A DNA stretch of 64,000 nucleotides, taken from assembly GCA_022414725.1 (NCBI GenBank), contig CM039462.1, positions 123,695,786-123,759,785 of the forward strand. The letters run 5' to 3'. The stretch's first letter is position 1. Every line of letters begins with the position of its first letter. This DNA comes from Microglena sp. YARC. Its lineage: Eukaryota > Chlorophyta > Chlorophyceae > Chlamydomonadales > Chlamydomonadaceae. A program made the position numbers and the translations under genes. The notes beneath the pieces are model-generated. The model saw nothing but the letters and a program-made list of their open reading frames with translations. It did no database searches and was not told where the DNA came from. Positions 40,464 to 54,200 of this stretch are shown in pieces.

Positions 40464-41121
40464 TTATAAATAAAGCAATCTAACCGCCGTGCGTATGCGT
40501 CGAGTGCGATGGTGGGTGATGGGCCCGTTTTTTTGACGTACGTTGGGATACAACGGGCGTAACAACGTGATTGCCATGCATCGACCACGTTGAGGGGCCA
40601 CTTTTCTTGACTGCCCTGGCGAGTTCCCAAGTGTCTTGTTCAATACCGAAGTCTTGCCATCGGACCAAGTATTCAAGACAGTCGTTTGCTGGATGTGCCG
40701 ATGACACGCGACTTTCACGCATATGCATTGGATGTTCCAAATCGGAGCGCCGTCGGAGTCGAACTCAAGCGGTTGTCCAACATGGACAACGCCATCAGAG
40801 CGCCAATGCTTGATCAAACCCACGTGAAACACGGGGTGGATGCGCATCATCTTAGGCAAGGCTAAGCGGCACGCCGTGACCTGCCGGACGACTCCAGTCT
40901 GCTCGTCGCGCGGACCAATGCATTCTGTTAATCGTGTAGGGACCAACAAAACGAGGCGTAAATTTTGGTTTACCAGTTGCTTTGAACTTCATATTGCGGG
41001 TGGACAGAGAGAACTTTATCACCAAGGTTGAAGAAAACCTCCGTTCGTCGTTTATCGTAATGGGCTTTCTGCCGATTTTGAGCGGCTTGCATGCATGCTT
41101 TGCATTGATCTTGGCGTTCAA
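40464..41121 (-). pseudogene. Chromodomain and integrase C-terminus, frame-broken
   Basis: Segments read KFTPRFVGPYTINR (the GPY/F-type integrase tail), KMMRIHPVFHVGLIKHW, and YLVRWQDFGIEQDTWELA, a chromodomain core. They fall in at least three frames. Confidence 0.75.
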
Positions 41122-41162
41122 TGTGATCGCCCACCAATTGTTGGCAGCCGGACATTTCGATT

Positions 41163-41790
41163 CTATTCCGCTTTGAGAGGCGTCGTAGGGTCGTAGCCAA
41201 GGTACGCCCGAAAGGGTGTGTTCTGAATGGACTCTTGGTAGGAATTGTTGATAGCGAACTCCACCAATGCCAAAGACTTATCCCAATCGTCATGGTATGG
41301 CCCCACGTAGTGGCGAATCATGTCCTCGATGACGCGGTTCATGGTTCTGTTTTGACCGTCAGTCTGTGGATGGAACGCAGTCGAAAACGCTTGTCGCGTG
41401 CCATTAGTTTCGATGGAGAGCAACGCCGAAATGACCAGTGAATCGCGCGTCGCGATCACTGAGGAGCTTCTTCGGGATACCATGATATCGGATGACCCGA
41501 TTGAGGTATAGGAAGCGAATTCCTCAGCGTTAATCGTCGTGTGACAAGGTTCGACATGAACCATTTTGGACAGTTTGTCGACGAACACAGCGATGGCGTC
41601 ATGGCCGACGATGTTGGTGGAAGCGCCGTAATAAGGTCTGTGGAGACGCACTCCCAGAATTTTTGTCAGGAATTTCCACGGGCACCATGGTACCGTTCGG
41701 CTTTGCGTTTCCGGGTTTGTTCGTTTGGCACTTATGGCACTGTTGGACGAAGGCAGTCCATCAGCCGTAACCTTGGCCCAAGTAAACGTT
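41163..41790 (-). pseudogene. Integrase core, frame-broken
   Basis: Reads DAIAVFVDKLSKMVHVEPC, then STAFHPQTDGQNRTMNRV and LALVEFAINNSYQ, all integrase blocks. The DGQNRT stretch shows Asn-Arg where active copies have a catalytic Glu (DGQTER in the inner element). The finger region CHKCQ lies further upstream, near 41740, in another frame. Confidence 0.75.
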
Positions 41791-41956
41791 GCGCGTGACT
41801 AGTTCCAACGTTTTTTGTGCGACCGCAATGGCCCATGTAAACCGGATCGTGAGCTTCGCGGATAATATCCAGGCGAAGAGCCGCGTCAAGAGGGACGCAT
41901 AAGAATTCGCGGCCGTACTTGTTTTTCTTGAACTAGTACCGTTTCTGGAAAATTTA

Positions 41957-42349
41957 TCACGGAGGCGCTTGCAGCCTGGCGTGAAGTTTGAGTCCGTTTT
42001 GTAACCAGCCAAAATTCGATCCGTGATGGAGAGAGAGGAGGGAGTCGATGCCAAGGGCATCGGGCGTCTGCGTCGTCGCGTTTCTTTGACCGGCACCGAA
42101 GGTGCGGGCATGACCGTAGGAGGGCGGGGCGGAACCTGAATGACTGTGGGGACCGACCGCAACAGGGCGAGGTTTCCTTGATCGAGGACGACATTCGCTG
42201 ACCAAGAGCGAGAACACCAACAGCTGGTGCGCTACCGCGACGTCGGCGGGGGCGGAGAGGTTGGGGTTGCGACTAACAGGGTCAGCCATATTATTGCGAC
42301 CAGCGCGATACTCCCAAGTATAGCTAAAGGGCGCGAGGTCCTCCTGCAT
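41957..42349 (-). pseudogene. RNase H end fragment
   Basis: FSYTWEYRAGRNNMADPVSR is the typical end of a gypsy RNase H (compare IAGRTNVADPLSR in the inner element). The rest of this frame lacks features. More RNase H sense lies near 42350-42700 in other frames. Confidence 0.65.
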
Positions 42350-42729
42350 CGACCCATCGTCGTGAAAGGACCGCTTTGGTATCGAAGTAAGTGAGCGGAT
42401 TATGGTCGGTGAACAACGTCATGTGGGAGCCTTCGAGATAGCACCGCCATTCGGTCAACGGCGTGGACGATTGCTAGCATTTTCTTGTTCAGTCGTTGTA
42501 TAATTCAGCTCCGCTGGGATATACTTTTTGCTGGCGAAGGCGATGGGGTGTTTATCTTGTAAGAGGCACCCCGCCTGTACCAAGTAAGGATGCGTCAGTA
42601 ATTACTTCGAATGGTTTGCTTAAAATCCGGAAGCGCGAGGACTGGGCGCGGAAGCAAGGCTTTCTTTGAGGCCTTCGATAGCTACGAGATGTTCATTTTT
42701 GAACAAGGGGCCAAGCTCACCCTTAAATG

Positions 42730-43700
42730 TTAGACAAGGTTTGAAGAGGCGCGAGGGACGAATATCCCTTGGGATAAACTTGCGAAAGTAATTGCACAAA
42801 CCCGAGGAATTGCCGATTTGTTTCTGCCGTCTTTGGAAGTAGGCCAGTCGCGGACTGTGCTAACCTTTTTCGGATCAACTTTAATTCCGTTCGCGTCAAT
42901 GTAATGACCAAGGAAATTTAACCTCTGTCTTGTTGAATGAACATTTGGAGAGCTTCGCGTAGAATTCGTTTGTCCTGGAGGACTTGGGAGGACCGTCGTG
43001 GCCAAGTTGGCCAAGTGTTCCGCCGGAGTGCGTCCGTAACCAAGATATCGTCCAAGTAGACCACAACGAACTTGTGCAAGTAGGGCGCGAATATCTGGTT
43101 CATGACCGCTTGGAACGTGGCCGGCGCGTTTGCCAACCCCATCCCAAGGACTTTAAATTCGAACTGACCAATCGGGGTAGTGAACGCAGTCTTCGGCGCG
43201 TCGGCTCGTCCGATATACGTATTTGGTAAATAACCAGACGTGAGGTCTAGGGAACTAAACAAAGTAGCTCCACCTAGACGGTCAATGGTCTCGTCAATAC
43301 GGGGAAGGGATACCTATTTTTAATCGTAATCATGTTGTTGAGTGCTCGCCAATCGCAAACAACACGGTATCGCCGTTCCGCCTAGTTTCTATGCTATGAT
43401 CATAATCGGCGCTCCGTACGGGGACGAGCTCGGGGCGATGAAGCCTTGTTGTTAAAAGGTCGGAGACGTACTCTTCACATATTAATGTCTTCGGCTGGAC
43501 TCATGCGACGATTCCTGCGATACGGGGCGTACGCATTGTCTTGCGTTTTGATGACGTGAGGTATGACGCGATGGTTAGGAGTCCCCATCGGCAAATTGTT
43601 GAAGACTTTGCGATATTTCCATAGGAGGGCGCGCAGATCGCTGGCCCAAATTAGCGTTTTATCGTTGTTGTCAAGGATGTTGTCGTGATCCAATTTTCGA
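42730..43700 (-). pseudogene. RT of the second chromovirus, frame-broken
   Basis: FSSLDLTSGY, TPIGQFEFKVLGMGLANAP and VVVYLDDILV mark the RT core. Upstream, LWKYRKVFNNLPMGTPNHRV is the N-terminal connection. The frame shifts several times between 42730 and 43475. Confidence 0.8.
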
Positions 43701-44031
43701 AATCCATGCTAGCCACTGGAGGACCACGTAACGGTCCGTCGGACGGCAATAATTTATATAGTGAGCAATTTCGCCCTTTCATCGGCAGTGACATTTGACG
43801 CCGGTAACTCTGCCCGCGATTCGCGGACGTTGACCATGACGTGGGTAGCGCCTGCCTTCAAAGCTTTGCCGCTTTGCGACCCGTAATGACGCGGGTCATC
43901 AGTTGACTTGCCGATAGGCCGTGGTGAAGATAGGAATGAGCCGTTTCGTCCCGCCTGCTGTTAATAGGGTATACAGGCAGCCGTACCGTTTGAGACGAAA
44001 TGGTATGCGATCGTATCGAGGACGGGCCCGT

Positions 44032-44204
44032 TCATCGGCGCAATCCAGTCGGGATCGAGGATTTAGATTCTAATCTCCAGGAAGTTTGTTCACGACATGG
44101 CACAAACACGGTCCAACAATCGTTTGTTGTGGATAGGAGCGTGACGCGTCCGCGGATTTTGAAATCCGTCGTTAGCCGCAAGTGAAGTCCGTCGCGTTCG
44201 TTGT
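44032..44204 (-). pseudogene. Protease remnant at the gap edge
   Basis: DGLHLRLTTDFKIRGRVTLL fits the segment downstream of the active site in gypsy proteases. The active-site motif itself would lie inside the gap. Confidence 0.4.
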
Positions 44205-45204
44205 NNNNNNNNNNNNNNNNNNNNNNNNNNNNNNNNNNNNNNNNNNNNNNNNNNNNNNNNNNNNNNNNNNNNNNNNNNNNNNNNNNNNNNNNNNNNNNNN
44301 NNNNNNNNNNNNNNNNNNNNNNNNNNNNNNNNNNNNNNNNNNNNNNNNNNNNNNNNNNNNNNNNNNNNNNNNNNNNNNNNNNNNNNNNNNNNNNNNNNNN
44401 NNNNNNNNNNNNNNNNNNNNNNNNNNNNNNNNNNNNNNNNNNNNNNNNNNNNNNNNNNNNNNNNNNNNNNNNNNNNNNNNNNNNNNNNNNNNNNNNNNNN
44501 NNNNNNNNNNNNNNNNNNNNNNNNNNNNNNNNNNNNNNNNNNNNNNNNNNNNNNNNNNNNNNNNNNNNNNNNNNNNNNNNNNNNNNNNNNNNNNNNNNNN
44601 NNNNNNNNNNNNNNNNNNNNNNNNNNNNNNNNNNNNNNNNNNNNNNNNNNNNNNNNNNNNNNNNNNNNNNNNNNNNNNNNNNNNNNNNNNNNNNNNNNNN
44701 NNNNNNNNNNNNNNNNNNNNNNNNNNNNNNNNNNNNNNNNNNNNNNNNNNNNNNNNNNNNNNNNNNNNNNNNNNNNNNNNNNNNNNNNNNNNNNNNNNNN
44801 NNNNNNNNNNNNNNNNNNNNNNNNNNNNNNNNNNNNNNNNNNNNNNNNNNNNNNNNNNNNNNNNNNNNNNNNNNNNNNNNNNNNNNNNNNNNNNNNNNNN
44901 NNNNNNNNNNNNNNNNNNNNNNNNNNNNNNNNNNNNNNNNNNNNNNNNNNNNNNNNNNNNNNNNNNNNNNNNNNNNNNNNNNNNNNNNNNNNNNNNNNNN
45001 NNNNNNNNNNNNNNNNNNNNNNNNNNNNNNNNNNNNNNNNNNNNNNNNNNNNNNNNNNNNNNNNNNNNNNNNNNNNNNNNNNNNNNNNNNNNNNNNNNNN
45101 NNNNNNNNNNNNNNNNNNNNNNNNNNNNNNNNNNNNNNNNNNNNNNNNNNNNNNNNNNNNNNNNNNNNNNNNNNNNNNNNNNNNNNNNNNNNNNNNNNNN
45201 NNNN
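44205..45204. other. Assembly gap, 1000 N
   Basis: Exactly 1000 undetermined bases, most likely a placeholder rather than a measured length. It separates the second chromovirus from the 30-bp satellite. Confidence 0.98.
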
Positions 45205-48200
45205 ATGCATTATGACCTAGTGAGCTTTGCTGGTGACATTTTGACTAGTGAGCGTGCAGGAGCATTAGATCCTAGTGAGTGTGCGGTGAGCATTATTGCC
45301 CTAAGTGAGCCGCTGGTGCATTATGACCCTAGTTAGCTTGGTGGTGTTTATTGATCTTGGTGATCCTCTGGTGAGCGTTATGATTCCTAGTTAGTTACTA
45401 GTCGTCTTATGACCCTAGTGAGCGTGCTGGTGATCATTATGAACCTATTGAGGGTGTCTGGCGAGCATTCTGACCTAGTGAACCTGTGGTGAGATTTTGC
45501 GCCTATGACGTGTAGTGGCATTATGACCTAGTGAGTGTGCTGGTGATTTTATGATCCTAGTGAGTGCTGGTGAGCATTAATGCCCTAAGTGAGGCCCTGC
45601 TGGTGGAGCATTATACTAGTTAGCTTGGTGTGTTCAGTATGATTTAGTGACTTGCTGGTGGCATTTATGATCTAGGAATGTGTGGTGAGCATATGCCCTA
45701 GTGGAGTGGTCTGGTGAGCTTATTGCCCTAGGAAGCCTGCTGGTGAGCAAATATGACCTATTAGTTGGTGGTGTTCAATATGATCTTAGTGATCCTGCTG
45801 TTGAGATTATGTCTAGTTAGCTTACTAGTGACATTATGACCTAGTGAGCCCTGCTGGTGGAGCATTATGACCGTAGTGAGCATGTTGGTGAGCATATGAC
45901 CTAGTGAGCCTGCTGGTGAGCATTTTGAACCTAGTGAGCGTGTTAGTGAGCATTATGATCCTAGTGAGTGTCTGGTGTGCATTATTGCCCTAGAAGACCT
46001 GCGGTGAGGCTTATGACCTAGTTAAGCTGGTGGTCGTTAATGTTATCTTAGTGATCTGCTGGTGAGCATTATGATCTAGTTAGCTTACAGTGAATCTTAT
46101 GACCTAGTGAGACTGGCTGGTGATCATATGTCCTAGTGAGGGTTTGCTGGCGAGCATATGACCTAGTGAGCCTGCTGGTAGAGCATTTTGAACCCTAATG
46201 AGCTGCTGGTGAGTTATTGACCCTAGTGGAAGCTGGTTAGTGAGCTGTTGATCTAGTGTGTGACGGTGAGCATATGCCTAGAGAGCCTGCTGTGAGCATT
46301 ATGACAGTTGCTTGGTGTTGTTTAATATTTATCTTAGTGATCCTGCTGGTGAGCATTATATCCTAGTTAGCTTACTGTGACATTATGACGCTAGTGAGAC
46401 TGCTGGTGTCTATGACCCTAGTGAGGGTGTGGCGATCATTATGACCCTAGTGAGCTGCTGGTAGAGATTTTGACCCTAGTTAGCTTACTAGTGATATTAT
46501 GACCTAGTGAGCTGCTGGTAGCATATTCCATAGTTTAGCCTGCTAATGAGCATTATGGATCTAGTTAACTGTGGTGGTTATTATGATCTTAGTAGATCCT
46601 GAGTGACATATGACTCCTATGAGCATGCCGTGAGCATTTGACCCTAGTGAGCTTCTAGTGTTCATTACGATCCTAGTGAGCTATCTAGTGATTATTAGAC
46701 CTAGTGAGCGTGCTTGGTTGATCATTTGAACCTAGTGAGACTCTGGTGATATTATGACCTAGTGAGCCGTGTGGTGAGCATTATGGACCCTAGTGAGCTT
46801 GCTGGTGAGCATTTTGACGCCTATTGAGCGTGCTAGTGAGCATTATGATCTAGTGAGTGTGCTGGTGAGCATTATTGCTTCGTGAGCTGCTGGTGACATT
46901 ATGAACCCTAGTTAGCTTGGTGGTGTTTTAAATATGATCTTGGGATGCCTGCTTGAAGCGTTATGATCCAGTGTAGTTTACTAGTGATCATTATGACCCT
47001 AGTGAGCGTGCTGGTGATCATTATGAGCCCTATTGAGGGTGTTGGCTGAGCATTCTGACCCTAGTGAGCCTGCTGGTTGAGCATTTTGACCCTAGTGAGC
47101 GTGCTAGTGAGCATTATGATCTAGTGAGTGTGCTGGTGATTATTATGATCTATGAGTTCTGGTGACTTATTGCCCTATGAGCCCTGCTTGGTGAGATGAA
47201 TGACCCTAGTTAGCTTGTGTGTTCAATTGATCTTAGTGATCTTGCTGGTGAGCATTATGTCCTAGTGAGTTGCTGGTGAGCATTATGAATAGTGAGTGTG
47301 CTGTGAGCATTATTGCCCTAGTGAGCCTGCTGGTGAGCATTTAATGACCCTAGTTGCTTGGTGGTGTTACATATAGATGCTTAGTGATCTGCCTGGTGAC
47401 ATTAATGATCCTAGTTAGCTTACTAGTGATCATTAATGACCCTAGTGAGACTGCTCGGTGGAGCATTATGACCTAGTGAGATGTTGGTGAGCATTATGAT
47501 ACGCTATGTGAGCTGCTGGTGAGCATTTTTGACCCTACGTGAGCTCGTGTTTAGTGAGCATTATGAATGCCTACGTGAGTGTGCTGGTGAGCATTATTGC
47601 CCTAGAGAGCCTGCTGGTGACATTAAATGACCCTAGTTTAGCTTGGTGTGGGTTTTAATGTTATCTAGTGATCCTGCTGATGGCATTTAATGATCCTAGT
47701 TAGCTTAATCTAGTGATCATTATGACCCTAGGAGACTGCTGGTGATCATTACCCTAGTGAGGGTGCTGGCGAGCATTATGACCCTAGGCGCCTGCTGGTG
47801 AGCATTTTGACCCTAGTGAGCCTGCTGGTGAGCATTTTGCCCTAGTGACGCGTGTTGTGAGCATTAATGATCCTAGTGAGTGTGCTGGTGAGCATTATTG
47901 CCCTAAGAGAGCTCTGCTGTGAGCATTATGACCCTAGTTAGCTGGTGGTGTTTATATTATCTTAGTGATCCTGCTGGTGAGCATTATGATCCTAGTTAGC
48001 TTACTAGTGATCATTATGACCCTAGTGAGACTGCTGGTGATCATTATGACCCTAGTTGAGGGTGCTGGCGAGCATTATGACCCTAGTGAAGCCTGCTGGT
48101 GAGCATTTTGACCCTAGTTAGCTTACTAGTGATCATTACTGACCCTAGGTGAGCCTGCTGGTGACATATTAACCATAGTTAGCCTGCTAATGAGCATTAT

Positions 48201-51200
48201 GGCTCTAGTTTACTTGGTGGTGTCTATTATGATCTTAGTGATCCTGCTAGTGAGCATTATGACTCTATGAGCATGCCGGTGAGCATTTTGACGCCTAGTG
48301 AGCTTACTAGTGTTCATATCGATCCTAGTGAGCTTACTAGTGATTATTATGACCTAGTGAGCGTGCTGGTGATCATTATGACTAGTGAGACTGCTGGTGA
48401 TTATTATGACCCCTAGTGAGCGTGTTGGTGAGCATTATGACCCTAGTGAGCTTGCTGGTGAAGCATTTTGACCCTAGTGAGCGTGCTAGTGAGCATTATG
48501 ATCCTAGTGAGTGGTGCGTGTGAGCATTATTGGCCCTAGTGAGCCTGCTGGTGAGCATTATGACCCCCCCCCCCCTAGTTAGCTTGGTGTTTTTATATGA
48601 TCTTGGTGATCCTGCTGGTGAGCGTTATGATCCTAGTTAGCTTACTAGTGATCATTATGACCCTAGTGAGCGTGCTGGTGATCATTATGACCCTATTGAG
48701 GGTGTTGGCGAGCATTCTGACCCTAGTGAGCCTGCTGGTGAGCATTTTGACCCTAGTGAGCGTTGCTAGTGAGCATTATGATCCTAGTGAGTGTGCTGGT
48801 GATTATTATGATCCTAGTGAGTGTGGCTGTGAGCATTATTGCCCTAGTGAGCCTGCTGGTGAGCATTTGACCCTAGTTTAGCTTGGTGGTGTTCAATATG
48901 ATCTTAGTGATCTTGCTGGTGAGCATTATGATCTAGTGAGTGTGCTGGTGAGCATTATGACCCTAGTGAGTGTGCTGGTGAGCATATTGCCCTAGTGAGC
49001 CTGCTGGTGAGCATTATGAACCCTAGTTAGCTGGTGGTGTTTTCAATATGAATCTTAGTGATCCTTGCTGGTGAGCATTATGATCCTAGTTAGCTTACTA
49101 GTGATCATTATGAACCCTAAAGTGAGACTGCTGGTGAGCATTATGACCCTAGTGAGCATGTTGGTGAGCATTATGACCCTAGTGAGCCTGCCTGGTGAGC
49201 ATTTTGACCCTAGTGAGGCGTGTTAGTGAGCATTATGATCTAGTGAGTGTGCTGGTGAGCATTATTGCCCTAGATAGAGCCTGCTGGTGAGCATTATGAC
49301 GCCTAGTTAGCTGGTGGTGTATTAATGTTATCTTAGTGATCCTGCTGGTGAGCATTATGATCCTATTAGCTTTACTAGTGATCATTATGACCCTAGTGAG
49401 ACTGCTTTGGTGATCATTATGACCCTAGTGAGGGTGCTGGCGAGCATTATGACCCTAGTGAGCCTGCTGGTGAGCATTTTTGACCCTAGTGAGCCCTGCT
49501 GTGAGCATTTTGACCTAGTGAGAGCGTGTTTTTTAGTGAGCATTATGATCCTAGTGAGTGTGCTGGTGAGGCATTATTGCCTAGAGAGCCTGCTTGGTGA
49601 GCATTATGACCCTAGTTAGCTTGGTGGTGTTTAATATTATCTTACTGATCCTGCTGGTAGCATTATGATCCTAGTTAGCTTACTAGTGATCATTATGACC
49701 CTAGTGAGACTGCTGGTGATCATTATGACCTCTAGTGAGGGTGCTGGCGAGCATTATGACCCTAGTGAGCCTGCTGGTGAGCATTTTGACCCTAGTTAGC
49801 TTACTAGTGATCATTAATGACCCTAAGTGAAGCCTGCTGGTGAGCATATTAACCATAGTTAGCCTCTAATGAGCATTATGGCTCTAGTTAACTTGGTGGT
49901 GTCTATTATGATCTTAGTGACTCCTGCTAGTGAGCATTATGAATCCTATTGAGCATGCCGGTGAGCATTTTGCGCCTAGTGAGCTTACTAGTGTTCATTA
50001 CGATCCTAGTGACTTACTAGTGATTATTATGACCCTAGTGAGCGTGCTGGTGATCATTAATGACCCTAGTGAGACTGCTGGTGATTATTATGACCTAGTG
50101 AGCGTGTTGGTGAGCATTATGACCCTAGTGAGCTTTGCTGGGTGAGCATTTTGACCCTAGTGAGCGTGCTATATGTGAGCATTATGATCCTAGTGAGTGT
50201 GCTGGTGAGCATTATTGCCTAGTGAGCCTGCTGGTGAGCATTATGACTAGTTAGCTTGGTGGTGTTTCATATGATCTTGGTGATCCTGCTGGGAGCGTTA
50301 TGATCCTAGTTACGCTTACTAGTGATCATTATGACCTAGTGAGCGTGCTGGTGATCATTATACCCTATTGAGGGTGTTGGCGAGCATTCTGACCCTAGTG
50401 AGCCTGCTGGTGAGCATTTTGACCCTAGTGAGCGTTGCTAGTGAGCATTATGATTCCTAGTGAGCTGTGCTGGTGATTATTATGATCCTAGTGAGTGTGC
50501 TGGTGGCATTATTGCCCTAGTGAGCCTGCTGGTGAGCATTATGACCTAGTTAGCTTGGTGGTGTTCATATGATCTTAGTGATCTTGCTGGTGAGCATTAT
50601 GATCCTAGTGAGTGTGCTGGTGAGCATTATGACCTAGTGATGTGTGCTGGTGAGCATTATTGCCCTAGTGAGCCTGCTGGTGAGCATTATGACCCCTCGT
50701 TAGCTTGGTGGTGTCAATATGATCTTAGTGATCCTGCTGGTGAGCATTATGATCCAGTTAGCTTACTAGTGATCAATTATGACCCTAGTGAGACTGCTGT
50801 GAGCATTATGACCCTAGTGCGAAGCAATGTTGGTGAGCATTATGACCCTAGTGAGCCTGCTGGTGAGCATTTTTGACCCTAGTGAGCGTGTTAGTGAGCA
50901 TTATGATCCTAGTGAGTGTGCTGGTGAGTCATTATTGCCTAGAGAGCCTGCTGGTGAGCATTATGACCCTAGTTAGCTTGGTGGGTTTTAATGTTATCTA
51001 TCTTAGTGATCCTGCTGTGAGCATTATGACGCCTAGTTAGCTTACTAGTGATCATTATGACCCTAGTGAGACTGCTTGGTGATCATTATGACCCTAGTGA
51101 GGGTGCTGGCGAGCATTATGACCCTAGTGGGTTTCAGCCTGCTTGGTGAGCATTTTGACCCTAGTGAGCCTGCTGGTGAGCATTTTGGCACCCTAGTGAG

Positions 51201-54200
51201 CGTGTAGTGAGCATTATGATCCTAGGTGAGGAATGTGCTGGTGAAATTATTGCCGCTAGAGAGCCTGCTGGTGAGCATTATGACCTAGTTAGCTTGGTGT
51301 GTTTAATATTATCTTAGTGATCCTGCTGGTGAGCATTATGATCCTAGTTAGCTTACTAGTGATCATTATGACCCTAGTGAGACTGCTGGTGATCATTATG
51401 ACTCCTAGTGAGGGTGCTGGCGAGCATTTGACCCTAGTGAGCTCCCCCCCCCCCCCCCCCCCCCCCCCCCCCGCCCCCTCCCCACCACTCCACCCCCCCC
51501 CCCCTGGTAGAGCATTTTGACCCTAGTTAGCTACTAGTGATCATTATGACCTAGTGAGCCTGCTGGTGAGCATATTAACCATAGTTAGCCTTCTACATGA
51601 GCATTATGGCTCTAGTTAACTTGGTGGTGTCTATTATGATCTTAGTGATCCTGCTAGTGAGCATTATGACTCTATTGAGCATGCCGGGAGAGCATTTGAC
51701 CCTAGTGAGCCGTACTAGTGTTCATGCTACGATCAGTGAGCTTACTAGTGATTATTATGACCCTAGTGAGCGTGCTGGTGATCATTATGACCTAGTGAGA
51801 CTGCTGGTGATTATTATGCCTAGTGAGCGTGTTGGTGAGCTTATGCACCCTAGTGAGCTTGCAAGTGGTGAACTTTGACCTAGTGAGCGTGCTAGTTACA
51901 TTATATGATCCAGTGAGTGTGCTGGTGAGCATTATTGCCTAGTGAGCCTGCTGGTGAGCATTATGACCTAGTTAGCTTGGTGGTGTTTCATATGATCTGG
52001 TGATGCCTGCTGGTGAGCCCTAGTTAGCTTACTAGTGATCATGTATGACCCTAGTGAGCGTGCTGGTGATCATATGACCCTATTGAGGGTGTTGGCGAGC
52101 ATTCTGACCCTAGTGGCCTGCTGGTGAGCATTTTTGACCCTAGTGAGCGTGCTAGTGAGCATTATGATCCTAGTGAGTTGCTGGTGATTATTATCGATCT
52201 AGTGAGTGTGCTGGTGAGCATTATTGCCGCTAGTGAGCCTGCTGGTGAGCATTTGACCTAGTTAGCTTGGTGGTGTTCAATATCGATCTTAGTGATCTGC
52301 TGGTGAGCATTAGATCCTAGTGAATGTGCTGTGAGCATTATGACCCTAGTGAGTGTGCTGGTGAGCATTATTGCCCTAGTGAGCCTGCTGGTGAGCATTA
52401 TGACCCTAGTTAGGCTTGGTGGTGTTCAATATGATCTTAGTGATCCTGCTGGTGAGCATTATGATCCTAGTTAGCTTACTAGTGATCATTATGACCCTAG
52501 TGAGACTGCTGGTGAGCATTATGACCCTAGTGAGCATGTTGGTGAGCATTATGACCCTAGTGAGCCTGCTGGTGAGCATTTTGACCCTAGTGAGCGTGTT
52601 AGTGAGCATTATGATCCTAGTGAGTGTGCTGGTGAGCATTATTGCCCTAGAGAGCCTGCTGGTGAGCATTATGACCCTAGTTAGCTTGGTGGGTTTTAAT
52701 GTTATCTTAGTGATCCTGCTGGTGAGCATTATGACCCTAGTTAGCTTACTAGTGATCATTATGACCCTAGTGAGACTGCTGGTGATCATTATGACCCTAG
52801 TGAGGGTGCTGGCGAGCATTATGACCCTAGTGAGCCTGCTGGTGAGCATTTTGACCTAGTGAGCCTGCTGGTGAGCATTTTGACCCTAGTGAGCGTGTTA
52901 GTGAGCATTATGATCCTAGTGAGTGTGCTGGTGAGCATTATTGCCCTAGAGAGCCTGCTGGTGAGCATTATGACCCTAGTTAGCTTGGTGGTGTTTAATA
53001 TTATCTTAGTGATCCTGCTGGTGAGCATTATGATCCTAGTTAGCTTACTAGTGATCATTATGACCCTAGTGAGACTGCTGGTGATCATTATGACCCTAGT
53101 GAGGGTGCTGGCGAGCATTATGACCCTAGTGAGCCTGCTGGTGAGCATTTTGACCCTAGTTAGCTTACTAGTGATCATTATGACCCTAGTGAGCCTGCTG
53201 GTGAGCATATTAACCATAGTTAGCCTTCTAATGAGCATTATGGCTCTAGTTAACTTGGTGGTGTCTATTATGATCTTAGTGATCCTGCTAGTGAGCATTA
53301 TGACTCTATTGAGCATGCCGGTGAGCATTTTGACCCTAGTGAGCTTACTAGTGTTCATTACGATCCTAGTGAGCTTACTAGTGATTATTATGACCCTAGT
53401 GAGCGTGCTGGTGATCATTATGACCCTAGTGAGACTGCTGGTGATTATTATGACCCTAGTGAGCGTGTTGGTGAGCATTATGACCCTAGTGAGCTTGCTG
53501 GTGAGCATTTTGACCCTAGTGAGCGTGCTAGTGAGCATTATGATCCTAGTGAGTGTGCTGGTGAGCATTATTGCCCTAGTGAGCCTGCTGGTGAGCATTA
53601 TGACCCTAGTTAGCTTGGTGGTGTTTCATATGATCTTGGTGATCCTGCTGGTGAGCGTTATGATCCTAGTTAGCTTACTAGTGATCATTATGACCCTAGT
53701 GAGCGTGCTGGTGATCATTATGACCCTATTGAGGGTGTTGGCGAGCATTCTGACCCTAGTGAGCCTGCTGGTGAGCATTTTGACCCTAGTGAGCGTGCTA
53801 GTGAGCATTATGATCCTAGTGAGTGTGCTGGTGATTATTATGATCCTAGTGAGTGTGCTGGTGAGCATTATTGCCCTAGTGAGCCTGCTGGTGAGCATTA
53901 TGACCCTAGTTAGCTTGGTGGTGTTCAATATGATCTTAGTGATCTTGCTGGTGAGCATTATGATCCTAGTGAGTGTGCTGGTGAGCATTATGACCCTAGT
54001 GAGTGTGCTGGTGAGCATTATTGCCCTAGTGAGCCTGCTGGTGAGCATTATGACCCTAGTTAGCTTGGTGGTGTTCAATATGATCTTAGTGATCCTGCTG
54101 GTGAGCATTATGATCCTAGTTAGCTTACTAGTGATCATTATGACCCTAGTGAGACTGCTGGTGAGCATTATGACCCTAGTGAGCATGTTGGTGAGCATTA

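Larger units (their letters stand above)
40172..44204 (-). mobile_element. Second Ty3/gypsy chromovirus, decayed, cut by gap
   Basis: On the minus strand fragments of protease, RT, RNase H, integrase and chromodomain appear in the chromovirus order, in many frames. The 3' LTR candidate is at 40172-40297. Gag and the 5' LTR would lie in or beyond the 1000-N gap. The protein differs clearly from the inner element at 4.6-10.8 kb, so it is a different family member. Frame breaks are dense, which may reflect decay, poor sequence near the gap, or both. Confidence 0.8.

Noticed and set aside
44032..45336. ORFs of 339-392 aa spanning the N gap
   Set aside because: They consist almost wholly of undetermined residues.
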